Shown here: positions 37,124-49,083 of the stretch, one piece after another
Layout of the letters: every line of letters starts with the position of its first letter
Position numbering within the stretch: the stretch's first letter is position 1
DNA from: Litoditis marina
Taxonomy: Eukaryota > Nematoda > Chromadorea > Rhabditida > Rhabditidae
Assembly (NCBI GenBank): GCA_964036275.1
Contig: OZ038435.1
Span: 28,005,521-28,069,520 of the forward strand
DNA length: 64,000 nucleotides
Reading direction: 5' to 3'
The notes under the pieces: generated by a model
The model's database searches: none
What the model was told of the DNA's origin: nothing
Seen by the model: only the letters and a program-made list of their open reading frames with translations
Program-made: the position numbers and the translations under genes

Positions 37124-37519
37124 ATGGACATTGAGTTAGTTGAAGATATTAGACAACTCGAATCATTTTCTCCTCCTACTACTATTATCGATCGTCCATT
37201 TATTGAATTCCCTGATTTCTCTAAACTGGAACCGCCTGCCCCTAATCCTCTTCCACCTTCTGTTGATGCTCAATATTCTTTCGATTACTTCCATGAACAC
37301 CATCCTCCATTTTGGTTGCCTCCCAATAAAATCGATGAAATAATTCGTCAATGTGAAACTGTACATGCTCATTGTCTCCGATACCGCTTATGTTCTGTTG
37401 AGGATTTCTATGTTACAATTGTTCCATTCAAGTTCCGTACCGCATTTATTAGGTTCTACTTTGAAATGTATGACTACAAAATTATACCCCCATCTCGTTA
37501 TAATAACGTTAGGTTATAA
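37124..37519 (+). CDS. Intronless ORF, 131 residues, T-ending codons
   Basis: An ATG at 37124 opens MDIELVEDIRQLESFSPP and the frame stays open to TAA at 37517-37519, in a region otherwise without genes. The first half is rich in Pro and acidic residues (FPDFSKLEPPAPNPLPP); the second is aromatic with three Cys (QCETVHAHCLRYRLC). Third positions are mostly T (TCT CCT CCT ACT ACT ATT), unlike the spliced genes here. The frame continues upstream to 37046 but that part overlaps a dispersed repeat motif, so the later ATG is preferred. No family recognised; a fragment of a mobile or transferred element is possible. Confidence 0.4.
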   Translation: MDIELVEDIRQLESFSPPTTIIDRPFIEFPDFSKLEPPAPNPLPPSVDAQYSFDYFHEHHPPFWLPPNKIDEIIRQCETVHAHCLRYRLCSVEDFYVTIVPFKFRTAFIRFYFEMYDYKIIPPSRYNNVRL

Positions 37520-37610
37520 TTTTCTATTCTCATCTGCATTTCCGCACCTTCTCATTTTCAATCTCGCAATCGCATATTTTCTCATCATTGCTATGATTTT
37601 TTATGTCCAT

Positions 37611-37847
37611 TATAGTCTGTTTCACGCACTTATAACCCTCTACAGTAATCTACTCGCACTTCCAAGTCAGCGTTAGGTAGTTTTATGTTTTTAGAATAAC
37701 TTCAAAATTTGCTATTGTGTTTTCTACCTTCACTTCTGCAAACTCTGGAAGTTTGAAACCAAAATAATAATCTGTTCATTAGAAAAAAACCTCCTGCATA
37801 ATTTGCAGATTACTGTAGAAGGACATTGATTGGTGAAACGAACTATA
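37611..37847. mobile_element. Inverted-repeat element, 235-bp family, copy 3
   Basis: The best-preserved copy: TATAGTCTGTTTCACGC at the left is mirrored by TGGTGAAACGAACTATA at the right, and CTCTACAGTAATCT by AGATTACTGTAGAAG, so that about 30 of 41 terminal bases pair. Interior AT-rich, no ORF. Confidence 0.85.
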
Positions 37848-38409
37848 CTTCGTGATCTCATTCCTTCCTGATTTGTTCCGGATACATATAGATAAATGAA
37901 TTATTATTAGTATGGTGAGATCACGAACATAGATCAAACAAACTAGGAGACGCAGAGAACAGCTGTTCCACTTACCTCTTGTACCAGATTAGAACTTTTA
38001 TTGAAAACAAGGGTTATTTCCCCCTATCAGCGTCCAGTTTGAAGAAATCTGCTGAACTGATCTCTCATTTTAAGATTTTAGTTTGTTATTGTTGTCGAGA
38101 TCTATGATTGGTTCATATTCAGAGGATCAATTACAAACTCTCCAAAACTGTTCCCAAACAAGAATGTGAAAGATACTTAATGTTATACAACGAGCAGGTT
38201 TGGGGCAAAAAGCTTTGAAATCTTATTACACATCATTTTCTGTTTTTTTGTGTATTTTCCAGTATTACCAGCCAAGTGGAGAACGGCAATTGTACGAAAC
38301 CAACTATAAAGTACTTTCATTTCTGCTATTCTCTATTATATCACTTTATTTTGATCCTCTGCGTATTTGGGCGCTCTCAAGTGTACATCCTAGCAGCGCC
38401 CTCCACTAT

Positions 38410-38560
38410 GTGGCCACGTGGTGTAGTGCAATAGTTGCTGTCTGCGACCCAGCCCCCACGGGTTCGATTCCGCTCTTGACCGTTGAGGAGATATCGTGCA
38501 CCACTCCGAAGTATAGTGTGGATAAAAACGAATACCAAATCTACTGAGGTCCAAATTTTA
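38410..38560 (+). mobile_element. tRNA-derived SINE, copy 1
   Basis: A tRNA-like head carries an A box (GTGTAGTGCAATAG, about 38420) and a B box GGTTCGATTCC (38461-38471). Directly behind comes a body beginning GACCGTTGAGGA and containing CCGAAGTATAGTGTGGA, followed by CTACTGAGGTCC. The same order recurs in the copy at 38968. Confidence 0.75.
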
Positions 38561-38967
38561 ACATTTTTAACACTTTTTTTTACATTTGACGGTGATTTTA
38601 CTACACAGATGGATAAAATCCATTTGTAAAGTAGAAGAAATACAAGTGAGAAAATAAAAGTTAAATTGAACATATTACTCACATGTTTTTACAGATTTGA
38701 TATTTTACCTATATTTTTTACACTTTCAGTCCGATTCAATAACATTCTTAGCTTCTTTTTGTACAATGCTATTGTCTTGATAATTTTTATCTCACTCTGA
38801 TTTTGATTGTGATTTTCGAGCAGTGATGTGAGAAAGTTCTTTCGATTACCCACAACGATACCTTATCGAAGTTAATGTAAACGGAACACTTTAGCAGAAT
38901 GTAGGGACAGCCAGATAAATATTGTTCGCGTATTCGGACGCCTATTATCGGGAAACGGGCATGAGCC

Positions 38968-39110
38968 GGGTGGCCGACTGCTTAGTGATTAGCTACGGCC
39001 TGCACCAGCCGGGTTCGAATCCGCGTACGACCGTTGAGGACTACAATTTGCTACTTCTGAAGTATAGTGTCGACAATACTCTTAACCATTTCTGAGGTCT
39101 ACCTTTTTCT
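38968..39110 (+). mobile_element. tRNA-derived SINE, copy 2
   Basis: The head has an A box (TTAGTGATTAGC) and B box GGTTCGAATCC (39012-39022); the body shares GACCGTTGAGGA, CTGAAGTATAGTGT and TCTGAGGTC with copy 1. The heads differ more than the bodies, so the two copies may come from different subfamilies. It ends in a T- and CT-rich stretch. Confidence 0.75.
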
Positions 39111-39470
39111 CTTTTCTTTTTCGGTAAAGGTTTTCAAGACCATAATTTCATAGTTAGAACACAGACAAATAACCAAATTTCAGCAAGATTGCTCGAACAG
39201 TCTTTACTTAGATTGTAATCATTTTACATTGAATACAACCGTTAAATAGTTAGTTTTCTTTTCTACTGTTGGTCTTTCTGCATCCCATAGTTATTAGAAG
39301 CTTGTGTGTAGCTTATAATATCATTCTCAGAAGAAGGTACTCCGGGGTGGTTATGAAACAAAGAGACGAGGTGTGATGTTTGAAACTTATGGAACATGAC
39401 AGTTTGGTAATGAGCAATTCTTCCCTAAAGAAGATGAGATGCGGTGAAGCTTTTCCTTATTAATTTACTG

Positions 39471-39779
39471 CTAGTCATATGAAATATCAACTTCCACTGA
39501 TATAACGTGCACAGTTGCTGATGATTTCTCACGCTTCACGTCAAAATCACAATCCCACCTGGTTGAGCTTGTTTTTTGACTGACGTATATTCGTCGAAAA
39601 CAAATGGTGCCGGAACAGCAAGTTTTCGTGTAGGATTCGAGTTTCAGTCCGTTCAGCTTCGAACAGATCAGATTAAAGCAAGTGTATTCCCTCCTGACCA
39701 AGATCTTAGATGAAGATAGGATAATAAACATGGTGCAGCTTGGTATTCCCACACTTTTTATACTATTCCCTACAGCCAT
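39471..39779 (-). CDS. Low-confidence single-exon ORF with cysteines
   Basis: A 102-codon frame from ATG at 39779 to TAG. The second half reads KTCCSGTICFRRIYVSQ and then a charged stretch ending VEVDISYD, which looks more protein-like than the AT-rich ORFs around it. No signal peptide, no splice context and no recognised family; it may be a fragment. Confidence 0.2.
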   Translation of the reverse strand: MAVGNSIKSVGIPSCTMFIILSSSKILVRREYTCFNLICSKLNGLKLESYTKTCCSGTICFRRIYVSQKTSSTRWDCDFDVKREKSSATVHVISVEVDISYD

Positions 39780-39994
39780 ACGCTTTACGGCCGCGCATAG
39801 GTTGTAATAAGCGATACGATCGAAAATTATTCTATATAAATATATATTCTAAACCAACTATCATCATCATGCTGTGTTAGCAGTCCTTGTATGATCTACC
39901 CTATCGTTACAACATACACTTGCACGAATACCATTTAAGTAATGTTTCAACTATATGAAATTCATACTTTGCGAAAGTGTATATGCATTCCCCT

Positions 39995-40006
39995 CCCCCC
40001 CCCCCC
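39995..40006 (+). repeat. C12 run
   Basis: Twelve C residues follow CCCCT. On the minus strand this is a G tract able to form a G-quadruplex. Nematodes need a FANCJ-type helicase (dog-1) to keep such tracts stable. Confidence 0.9.
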
Positions 40007-40481
40007 TAAACAAACTTTTTACCGCTGAATCTAAGTAACTTACCCCATTCGATGCTCGGATGACGTTTGTCAACTTTCTCTCAGATCAGGTCCGAACTCC
40101 CAAACTAATTTCGGCTCTATTTCAATCGGTTGCAAACGTATATGTACACAATCATTTGCTCTGCTCTTCTATACACTACGGGTAGCAACCCAGTGGCTCA
40201 CTGTCTATCTTTCCAGTTATAAGTGACTTCGGAACCATCAGTGACTGTTCTCAAATAGCGAACGCAGTGAAACGTACAGGACGCTATCAAACAAAGGTAG
40301 CACACAATCTCTGAAGTTTCACGTTTCACGTTACTACCCAAACCCAAGTTACTTCTAGTATAGCCCAATTACTCGGTCGCATGCAGTTTATTCGGTGCAG
40401 TCCATCAGGTCTCTCGACCAACAGAGACCGGTTCAGTCCCCTTCGGGAACACCCTTTTTCGGTTCATCTCCGCTTTTCTAA

Positions 40482-40496
40482 CCCCCCCCCCCCCCC
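40482..40496 (+). repeat. C15 run
   Basis: Fifteen consecutive C residues, 476 bases after the first run. Lengths of such runs are prone to assembly error. Confidence 0.9.
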
Positions 40497-40634
40497 ATAT
40501 CATATCCGATTGGCGATCCGATAACGAGAAGATGACCATTAACTCCGGAGCTTTCCTTTTTCTTGCAAAACCTCACTAGGCTATTAACAGCGTGGAGTCA
40601 GGTTTTTGAGTTTGTCAGGTTCACGTACCATCCC

Positions 40635-40850
40635 TCTCTCTCTCTCTCTCTTCCTTTTTCAAAACTCTCACTTTCTTTGCTGGATTCGTGCTGCATTCTG
40701 ATCTGATCTTTGCCCCTCGTTTTTTTCTATCTCGCTTTCTCTCTCTTTCTTTCTTTTTCTTTTTCTTTCTCTGTCTATCTCCTTATATGTGTTCCTTTCT
40801 TTCTCATTTTCCCCCATCTCTCCTTCTCTCCCTCTGGGTTCCTCGCTCTA
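40635..40850 (+). repeat. CT-rich pyrimidine tract
   Basis: Tandem CT and TTTC/TCTC units with interruptions. Comparable tracts lie at 1858-1945, 2519-2646, 8145-8215, 17573-17658, 24912-24940 and 44573-44720, nearly all with pyrimidines on the plus strand. Confidence 0.85.
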
Positions 40851-42524
40851 TCTAATGTTCCCCTTTTTATTTACATTATACAAGTATCATACGATGTGTA
40901 CCCCTTTCTTTGTTGGAGAGGATAGCCGCAAACACTACAGTTGTCGCTTTTCAGATTCCAGTGAAAAGCTGTATTTTTAGCATTTCCCGCCAGCTAGTGT
41001 ACTTTTTGAGTCATCAGTCTTGTTCACGTCATAGATATTGATTGGCTGTTGCGTTTTGGATGTTTCATTTAGAATTTTCCACTTGAATTTTCACCGAGAA
41101 CAAACAAATAATCAAATCCTCAATCTTCTCATCTATAGGGAATGTACCATCTTGGAGAGATAGTTTGATCCGCAAACACAGCAATTATGGACAGTTTCTA
41201 TTCAAGTTTAGAGTGATCGAGTTAAAACAGAGCAAACAGCCAACAAGCCAACCACCCTTTCGCTTGCACCAACCTGAGACCGATACTATACTCGAAATTT
41301 GTAGCGTTGCGCCGACAGGAGTCTGACGCATCACATTCCAAACTTTCTCAACCCTCCCCCGCGTCATTTCCATAAAAGACGTGGGCTTCGTCAGAAATTA
41401 CGTATATGATGTGTGATTTAAATAGGGACATTGAGCTGAAACATTTGTGTACACCACTCAAGAGATGTTGTTTTTTGCAAGTGTTGTAATTCTCAGCTCA
41501 TATTTGGTATCGTAAGCGTTCATTTTTCTCAAACTGTATCTGATCACGTTAGTATTGAGATAGTTAGACGAAAGTGCGAGCCTCATGTAGTGCTTTAAAA
41601 GATTGCTGTTCCGTACATCATTTTTCTAACCTCTACTTCGCTACAGGCGAAAATGAGCACGGAAACTTGTTATTTTTCGGAGGACCAACTGAAATCTCTC
41701 AGATACCTTGTGTAGTGCCGGAGGGACAATGTTTCAGACGTGGTTCGATCTAGATGCACGTCATAGTTACTGCATCGGCAAACCACAAAATCAAACTACA
41801 AACACAGCGAAAAGGATTTACATACACAGTTTAGGCCTATTTACCTACTTTAGAAAAAGGGAACGGTATTGGTCAAACTGTAGCTGTGCAAGCGGCGTCT
41901 AGTAGAGGGCTAAACATGCTGGTACATGTTTATCTCCTCTGCCGAATTGGTGGTCGTTTGTTCTAGGGATAGTTCCAAAAATGTGCAGTACACGTGGATC
42001 AAACTACAATCACTATGGCGTCACCTCTGTAGGAAGCCATAAGATACACTTCTCTTATTGTCGATGATGGCGCGTAGGTATTGTGTTCTGATGCATTGAA
42101 ACTCTTTTCTATTGTCACTCTCATCGTAACGTTTCCTTTTCGCTAGACTGCGCGAAATAGTGTGTAGAATAGGAGAGCCAGACAGCTCATTGGTCAGCGT
42201 CCAAACCGGTTTAACGGTTAGTTTTTGCTTGCGCAATAGTCGTTGGAAGCGGTGATGATAGTCGAAAAACTGAATTATGTAGCCGGAGAGAGTCGCTTTC
42301 CTTCGCAAAACCTGCTACAATGACGAGAAAACACATAACCTGACCACATTGCTTTCTTCATCTATCTTTAAAGACAGAACCCCACCCTTTTGTTTATTTG
42401 CCGAACTTGCTCCTTACAGTTTATTGTCAGGAAAAGTTCCTGTAACACTTTCTGCGCTTCCGTTGTTGTTCCTCGTACGTTGCAGTCTTCTTCGTTTGGA
42501 CAACTCTATTTACCACGTGAACCA

Positions 42525-42590
42525 TGTACATTACTGTACCTGGTTCAGTACCGAGAACCATGTACATTACTGTACCTGGTTCAGAACCGT
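42525..42590. repeat. Tandem duplication of a 30-bp palindromic unit
   Basis: GAACCATGTACATTACTGTA plus CCTGGTTCAG occurs twice in direct order, separated by TACCGA. Each unit carries GAACCA near one end and TGGTTC near the other, and the core TACATTACTGTA is also mirrored. Confidence 0.75.
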
Positions 42591-45500
42591 CATTGCGCAC
42601 CTCATTAATTCAGACACAGAGACACTTCCATTTCAACATAAATGTCGTATCACAAGTTCACGTCGGAACCATCTGGACTAGTCTTTAACTTCTTCTAACT
42701 GGAGGATCACGTCAGATCCTTTCAGAATAGGTAACTATAGAGTCATGACACAACCACAATCTAACTTAGAGTCACCAATCAGCCAGTGCCATACATTTTG
42801 ATAAGGAAAGACCAGTCAATACGATACACGTTGGTCACATCTACTTTGTTTGCAGTTTGATCTACATGTTTCTCAGTTGTGGTTTGGAAACTCTGCTGTG
42901 CTTGCGAATACTACAATTCATATATGTTCTGCAGTTGTCGTTCCACCGTCAGACAGATACTGTTTTTCCTTGCCTTTCTGGAACATAGTCACCTCGGAAA
43001 GAAACCCGCCAATCAGGCTTGTGTCAAGTGGAAGACGTTTTTGCCAATTTGCTCATAATCCTGTGAAAGGGACAACGTGTTCAAGGTTGACGTATCCGGT
43101 TAGCGGCCCGAGGGGGGATCGAGCTGGGGGATATGGGAAGGCGCCAAGGCCGCCCCGCGGTGCCATTTCAACACCTACTGCGCGCATTCTCAGTTTCGTT
43201 TGCCATTCTCAGTTGTACGCCGGCAGCTAGCCCACTTGTGCAGCTTTTGGAAGATAGTGAGATTGGGTGTGGCTATTGGTAGGAACAAACAGCTGTTACC
43301 GTAGCAAAGGCTTTGACGTGGTAGGCTCTTTTCTATCCTGATCGCATTCTGGTCACACATTTGTTCTTTTAGTATGTTTAACTGACCTTACCGGGTATAA
43401 TTAATCTGGATGTTAACAAATCTATATTTGGCTTCTTCTGTCTTTCGGAACTTTTTTCTTCATTTTGCTGTGTGTGCGTTTTGATCTAAAAGTTTTGAAG
43501 CCGTTCAAAAAATGCAGTGTAGTTTTTACGGTGATCAAACTACCCCTTCGCTGTGATGACCCCCCGAATGTATCTAATTCGGTGTCAAACGCTTTTTGTT
43601 AACTTGCTACCGCGCGAGACATAGCAGGTTCAGGGGCCACCCTATCAATTCATCTTCGCGAAGCTTTTGTGTCCGTTTGGTTATCACTATGTCCTTGGCT
43701 ATCCTTTGTGAGCATTACGTCATAGATGGCTATGTCTAGCTGACCTTGCCACCAGGCAGGCGCCAACTGACCACAATGCCAAACTGTTCAAATGTTCTGG
43801 CGTGAAGTACTGCCGTGAGGTTGCAGAGACCGCATGCAGTTATATAAATTTCGCCGGTTATTCACCTGCGTCTCTTTAAACATGCTATATTTTCGTGTTC
43901 CCTCATCGAGGCGACCTACTGTGAAGAGACAGAACCAAAATCTGAAACGAGTGGAAGTCAGAGTTCCCGATTGAGCAGCATTTCAAGTCTGATTTGAGAA
44001 TTGGACCTTGAAACTCATACCTTTACCAAAACATCAATAGAAAATCTGTCCTAGCGTACATTACGACATCAGTCAAACAATCAGACGTTGTTGTTACCCA
44101 TTTGGCAGAACTTCCAGATCCATACTGTAGATGATACCGTAATCATCGAGTTTCGCTTTCTTTTTCTTAAATTCAGAAGCTTCTAGTCGAACTCGCTCTT
44201 CATTCTGCTCTTCTGTAGATGATAATACATAAAACTACAAAAACTATGTCTGGCTTGTTTGGGTTGAATTTTGTTGACCTCTAATCGGTTCGCCTGAATA
44301 TTCGTGTATACGACAGCAGATGATCCCATAATTGGTTGTACGATAGCCCTTTGGGTGTTCCGGTGCCAGTCACCTTCTCGCCTGCTGGTTACCACGTTTA
44401 CCGCACGATGAGTACCGTAAATCATTTGGAGACTTCACTAGACCACGCCCCGTGAATCCTTCTCTAAGTTCTGAAGGTTCAGTCTGAGCTGATGTCAGAA
44501 TTTTGAGATGTTTGCACTTTGAAGCGTTTCCACTTTTCACCCTATTCATCATGTTTATTGCATGTCTGTTACTTTGTTCACTTCTCTCTTTCTATATCTC
44601 TTTCTCTCTCACCTTCTTTCTCTATTCCTTCGCCCGCATTCTCTCTTTCTCTCCTTCTCTTCCTCTTTCTCTTCCTCGCTGTTCTTCTCTGTCTCTAAAT
44701 CTCTCTCTTCCTTTTCCTTGACCAGTTGTTTTGTCTATCCGTTTAGTGACCAATCCCGTTCCACTAGCCGTTTCCCAAAGAAGTGCGCCATACCTATTAG
44801 CTGAGAATGTGAGAATGAATAATCCCCCCACTGCCAATTATAGGGTGGGCGGAGAAACATTCACGTGTTTTTAACATTTATAGTAGAAGATCCAAGAACA
44901 ACAGCCAGATATGATCATTTTGGCTCTGCTGTGTTTGTAGTTTGACCTTTGACCTCGGCACGTTCATGGGGAATTATGGAAGTTGTGCTGTTGTCTTCAA
45001 ACAATAGCAAAAATAATGTTATAACCTTCACTTCCGTTTAACCCCCTGAACCTCGATTATACTGCTGGTCAACGTAACAATCACCTAAAGTGTCGACAAA
45101 CATCACAAAATGTGTAGTTCATCGTTGCACGTTTCCCAAATGTTATGTCTCAAACCCGTTTCACGTGACTATACAATTGAGTAACAGAATGTTATACCAA
45201 CTTCCTCATCCGCCGCTGGCTGACCATTTGTGTCAATCGCTTTGTTTATCGTGTTATCTCCTTGCTCCGCCCCTTTTTCTGTGCATCTCCAGCCAGTTTT
45301 CTGAGATTGTTTGAAGTTGCTGCAGCCAACTTCTCATAGCAAGTTGTACAATATCTGGTTTATTCCATTGTCTCTAGATGTGGCCGCGCATGACAGGTGT
45401 TAAGTAGTTGCTACTTGGTTATGTGTGTTTCCTGCCAAATGGCTAAGTTTCATACAGTCAGAACAATTCTCTAACGTTCTAAACGCATTGTCATTCTGAC

Positions 45501-45767
45501 ATTTGACATTTCTGAAAAAAACAGTTCGAAGTTTGAGAAAAATACTATCAAGTTCAGGTGAACCAGTTTCTGGCCCCTCCCAAAACAGTTTCAAATGAAT
45601 TTTGATGTCGTACTTGAACATCGCTACACCCTACACCGCCCAGTTATGCATTTTTTTGTCATGACTCCTAAAAACTCTGCGCTACGCCTCATATGTTCTA
45701 TTTTCTCCTCTGTTATTTCCTGTGTATCATTGTCAATATGGTTCAAATGTATGTCTATCGTTACAGT

Positions 45768-48101
45768 ATGCTGCTTATCCTGACTATCTTTCTTCTGCCG
45801 GCCTTGGCCAGCTGCCAACAAGTCAATGTTACCATATTCACTGAATCTAAGTGTCCCTACTGCACCAAGTTGCTGCGGGAACAGATTTGGCCGTTTTACG
45901 TGGGAAAGCCAGGAATCATGAACCTACAGGTAAGATACAGGAGAAAATCCGTTGAAACGCGATAGGCCAACCCGAAGTTTGAAATCGAGAATATATTACC
46001 AAGCCTTAGTTGTAGTTTGATCTCGATACATCTGTCATAATGACGAGTTTTAACCGTGAATCAACGGGATCAAACTACAAACACAGCGAAAATAAGCTAA
46101 GTCTATCCTATAGGTGGCGTACTTTGGACAGAACACAAAGCCACAAAGCACATCTATTGAGCTATAGTTCACACCATTCCTACTGAGACTCCTACAGTAA
46201 CCTCACACACTTTCCAAAGGATGTTGTGAAGCTGAAAATTTAGTTCATGGAACATTCTCTTGTATATTTAATGTACCTGAGAAAGAGAATGAGGTGCAAA
46301 AATCCTGAACCTTTCCGATCATAAATAAGTGAGGAAAACGGCTTGGAAGTTTTGAAATCCTACTGTAGGGGTCTCAGTAGGAATGAAAAAGACTATACTT
46401 TGTCATGAATTCGAAGGTACGATATTTTGACCTGTTTGTTTTAATCAAGTTTTTAAAGTTCCTAACTGTTCTTTGATGCAAAATAGTTATCACTGGATCT
46501 TCTTCAGCAAATTTGACGCGATTAATTTGAAATCTAGGCCAATTTTTTCAACCCTACGCAAAATTGTAATATTGGCAGGCTTTGTGTACTGTCTGATGAA
46601 GGCAATCAAGCAAAAACAAAGATAAAAAATTGGATCTGGGTCACGACGAGTAGCACGGCATTTGTGATGTAGAAAAAGAATGCAAGCCGTACAGAATGCT
46701 TAGTGAGAATGCGTAAAAACTACTACAGCAGTCAAGATACCATGAAATAGAAACAGTAAGGACGGTAATCTTCTCTTCTGTGTCTGCGATTTGATCGGAA
46801 TTTCCAATTTCTGCTATGTATGCCGACCAAACTACAATGTATCGTTTTCAGATTGTACCCTTCGGAAAAGGAGATTGTACGTATGATTACAACAGAAATT
46901 TCCACTGCAAATGCATGCACGGGCCTGCCGAGTGTGACATGAACAGACTTCAGAACTGCGCCATTTCGGTAGGTTCCAGAAATCATTTGTATTCCTCGTG
47001 CAACTGTCAGTTACGGAAAACAAATCGAGAAACGAACCAATAGAAAAATATTTTTACAAAAGTGAAAAGCTGTGTTTCATTTACCCCCGTTCAAGATAAT
47101 CTGTTTACTATTGGTGCAAAACTCATCTAGCTTACAGGCGAATAGATAGGCAAACAAAAATAACAACAACAGCTCTGTAACACAAAAAAAACTAATCTTT
47201 AGTTGTTTCGCAGTCAATCTAATACTTCCATCTGTTCTCCCTTATTAGATCTTTTATTTTCAGTACTTCCCCCGTCGCCATCTTGGTCTGGTCACCTGTA
47301 TCCAGGGTCTGAAGACTCTGCGAGAGGCATTCAGCACCTGTCTCAGCCGACTTTCGGCAAGGACACAAAGGTAGAATATACTAAAAAATGATAGAATACT
47401 GACGTACAACACGGAATATGTGTCCACGTTTTCGTTACTTTACGATTCTACCTTGGACTAACAGTATAACGGTTTTGTAGAGATTTTGATCTCTGACATG
47501 ATTCGATGACTAAACATTCAATTTTTTTCAGTGTAAATACATTTCAAAACTATGTATTCGTATCAGACTGGGTGAATAACAATCTTAATTACATTTATTG
47601 CTTCAGAAAACTGATCGACTGCGCCACAACCCAGACTGGAGAGCTCCTTAACTACTATTCCATGGTCAACACTCATCGCGCGGGTGTCAGGGTGAGCCAA
47701 ACTTACTTATTTTTAAGGGATATCTGTCTAAAGAATAAAAGAACCTGAAAACGGATGGCTGAATGAATGAATGAATGAATGAATGAATGGATAATAGTGT
47801 ACTCAAAGTTTATCGGAGGTTCTTCTGAAAAACACCTGAAAATATGTCATAGCGTACACATAGTGGTCTACGAGTTCCGAAAACTTCCACAAGTCATAAA
47901 CACCATCAGTGTTTGTACTTATGATGTGTCTGTACATCAAGCTAAAAGCCCAAATGTTCCCACCCCACAATTATTTCAACCTCTGTGAATCCATAGGACT
48001 TTTCCTTACAGATTTGGCCAACGATGTACGTGAATGGAGTGTTCTTCGACCGCAAATACCCCGTGGAACAGAAGTTGTGCGAAAACACCAACTGGTGTTA
48101 G
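45768..48101 (+). CDS. GILT-family lysosomal thiol reductase
   Basis: Five exons (45768-45929, 46852-46968, 47264-47370, 47607-47691, 48012-48101) join in phase to 186 residues. The start lies one base behind a TTACAG acceptor and opens a signal peptide (MLLILTIFLLPALASC). Residues about 28-32 hold the active site KCPYC after the strand VNVTIF. The family signature appears as CMHGPAECDMNRLQNC (CQHG in the consensus, Met for Gln here). Further cysteines (TCIQG, STCL, DCA) and the late WPTMYVNGVFF strand match the thioredoxin-like fold, and it ends NTNWC. GILT enzymes reduce disulfides of proteins in acidic lysosomes or are secreted; in C. elegans such genes affect response to bacteria. At 186 residues it is near the usual mature length. 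Intron 1 holds two repeat elements. Confidence 0.95.
46010..46088. repeat. Foldback of the dispersed 20-bp motif
   Basis: TTGTAGTTTGATC at 46010 and GATCAAACTACAA at 46068-46080, followed by ACACAGCG, face each other about 45 bases apart, in intron 1 of the GILT gene. Confidence 0.8.
46163..46397. mobile_element. Inverted-repeat element, 235-bp family, copy 4
   Basis: Left end TATAGTTCACACCATTCCTA, then TCCTACAGTAACC; right end TCCTACTGTAGGGG to GAATGAAAAAGACTATA. CATTCCTACTGAGAC is perfectly mirrored. In intron 1 of the GILT gene. Confidence 0.8.
47762..47789 (+). repeat. Microsatellite (TGAA)n
   Basis: About seven tandem TGAA units, in the last intron of the GILT gene. Confidence 0.9.
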
Positions 48102-49083
48102 AAAAATATCGAGAACAAAGTTCTTCTCCGACTAATTTCTGATTTTTCTCAACTTGTGACAACTGGACGATTCAATCTCATGGAATTTTCGTGCAAACCA
48201 GCTTTCTAGCCGGACAAAGTACAGTTTTACTATTTTTGTTATATATTTTTATTGTTCTACATTCACCTGCAAACTAAGGGCCAAACTCCTGTTCATAGTT
48301 TTTGCAGGGTTGTACAATGTACATCTGTAGATCTTTGACAAAACGTCTGATATATGGATACGACCTCATTTGAGTTATAGTTCGATTTACCAACACAGAA
48401 GAATTTTTTCTAAACTGACAGGGTTCAAACTACAAATATCATGGAGAGAGATGAGAAAATTATTTTTAATTGTTTTTCCAATCTGCGGAAAATCAATTTA
48501 TTTCCCACTCTCTACCCTACACAGCTAGTTCGTTCACTTTGCAGTGGTGAACACTTGGTATCGCAATTTAATCTTTATTCTTGATTTCACTGTGCCTCAC
48601 GATCATTTTAACAGTCTCCATAACATGTCTGTAAATTGTTTCTATTCCTATTTATGTCTTTGCTATACTCTTGCCCAATTCACCCGGTTGAAGTGTGACG
48701 GGCTATTTCGTGTCTGTTCAGAGTTGTATCCTAATTTACCCAGTGTTGAATAAATATTGTACCTACTTTGTATTCATTTAATATGTATATTGCGACAGTG
48801 GTTTTGCAGAGATGCTGCCACTGATGACCAAAATTTTCTCATAGCTCAAACCTTTCACACAGTGATAGCCAGAAAAATATCCGAGTCAACGAAAATGAAA
48901 ACTTGAAAAAACTTGATGAAAACTTTTGGTCTGTTCGTTTTCACATCCTGAAAACCGGGAACAATGAACGTCCTTTCCGTTTCTGGCAGCCGGCTGAGAA
49001 ACGTGAAACCAAACCCGTTCACGTGTCTTCACGCGTTCCAGGATTCAGACTGCCTCTCATTTCACTACTTGCCTCTCCGAAGA

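Larger units (their letters stand above)
39111..45767. other. Repeat-rich gene desert
   Basis: No spliced gene is supported over 6.6 kb. It contains two C runs (39995-40006 and 40482-40496), CT-rich tracts (about 40635-40850 and 44573-44720), a tandem duplication (about 42525-42590), a GC-rich patch (43090-43165), several copies of the dispersed motif (near 41790, 41997, 43533, 44935) and scattered MITE fragments. One minus-strand ORF (39471-39779) with several cysteines is the only coding candidate, at low confidence. Confidence 0.5.

Noticed and set aside
40405..40450. Possible tRNA around GGTTCAGTCCC
   Set aside because: The T-arm-like box is atypical and no acceptor stem or A box could be paired.
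42850..43230. A 126-codon plus-strand ORF
   Set aside because: Its length comes from the GC-rich patch; no coding signal beyond that.
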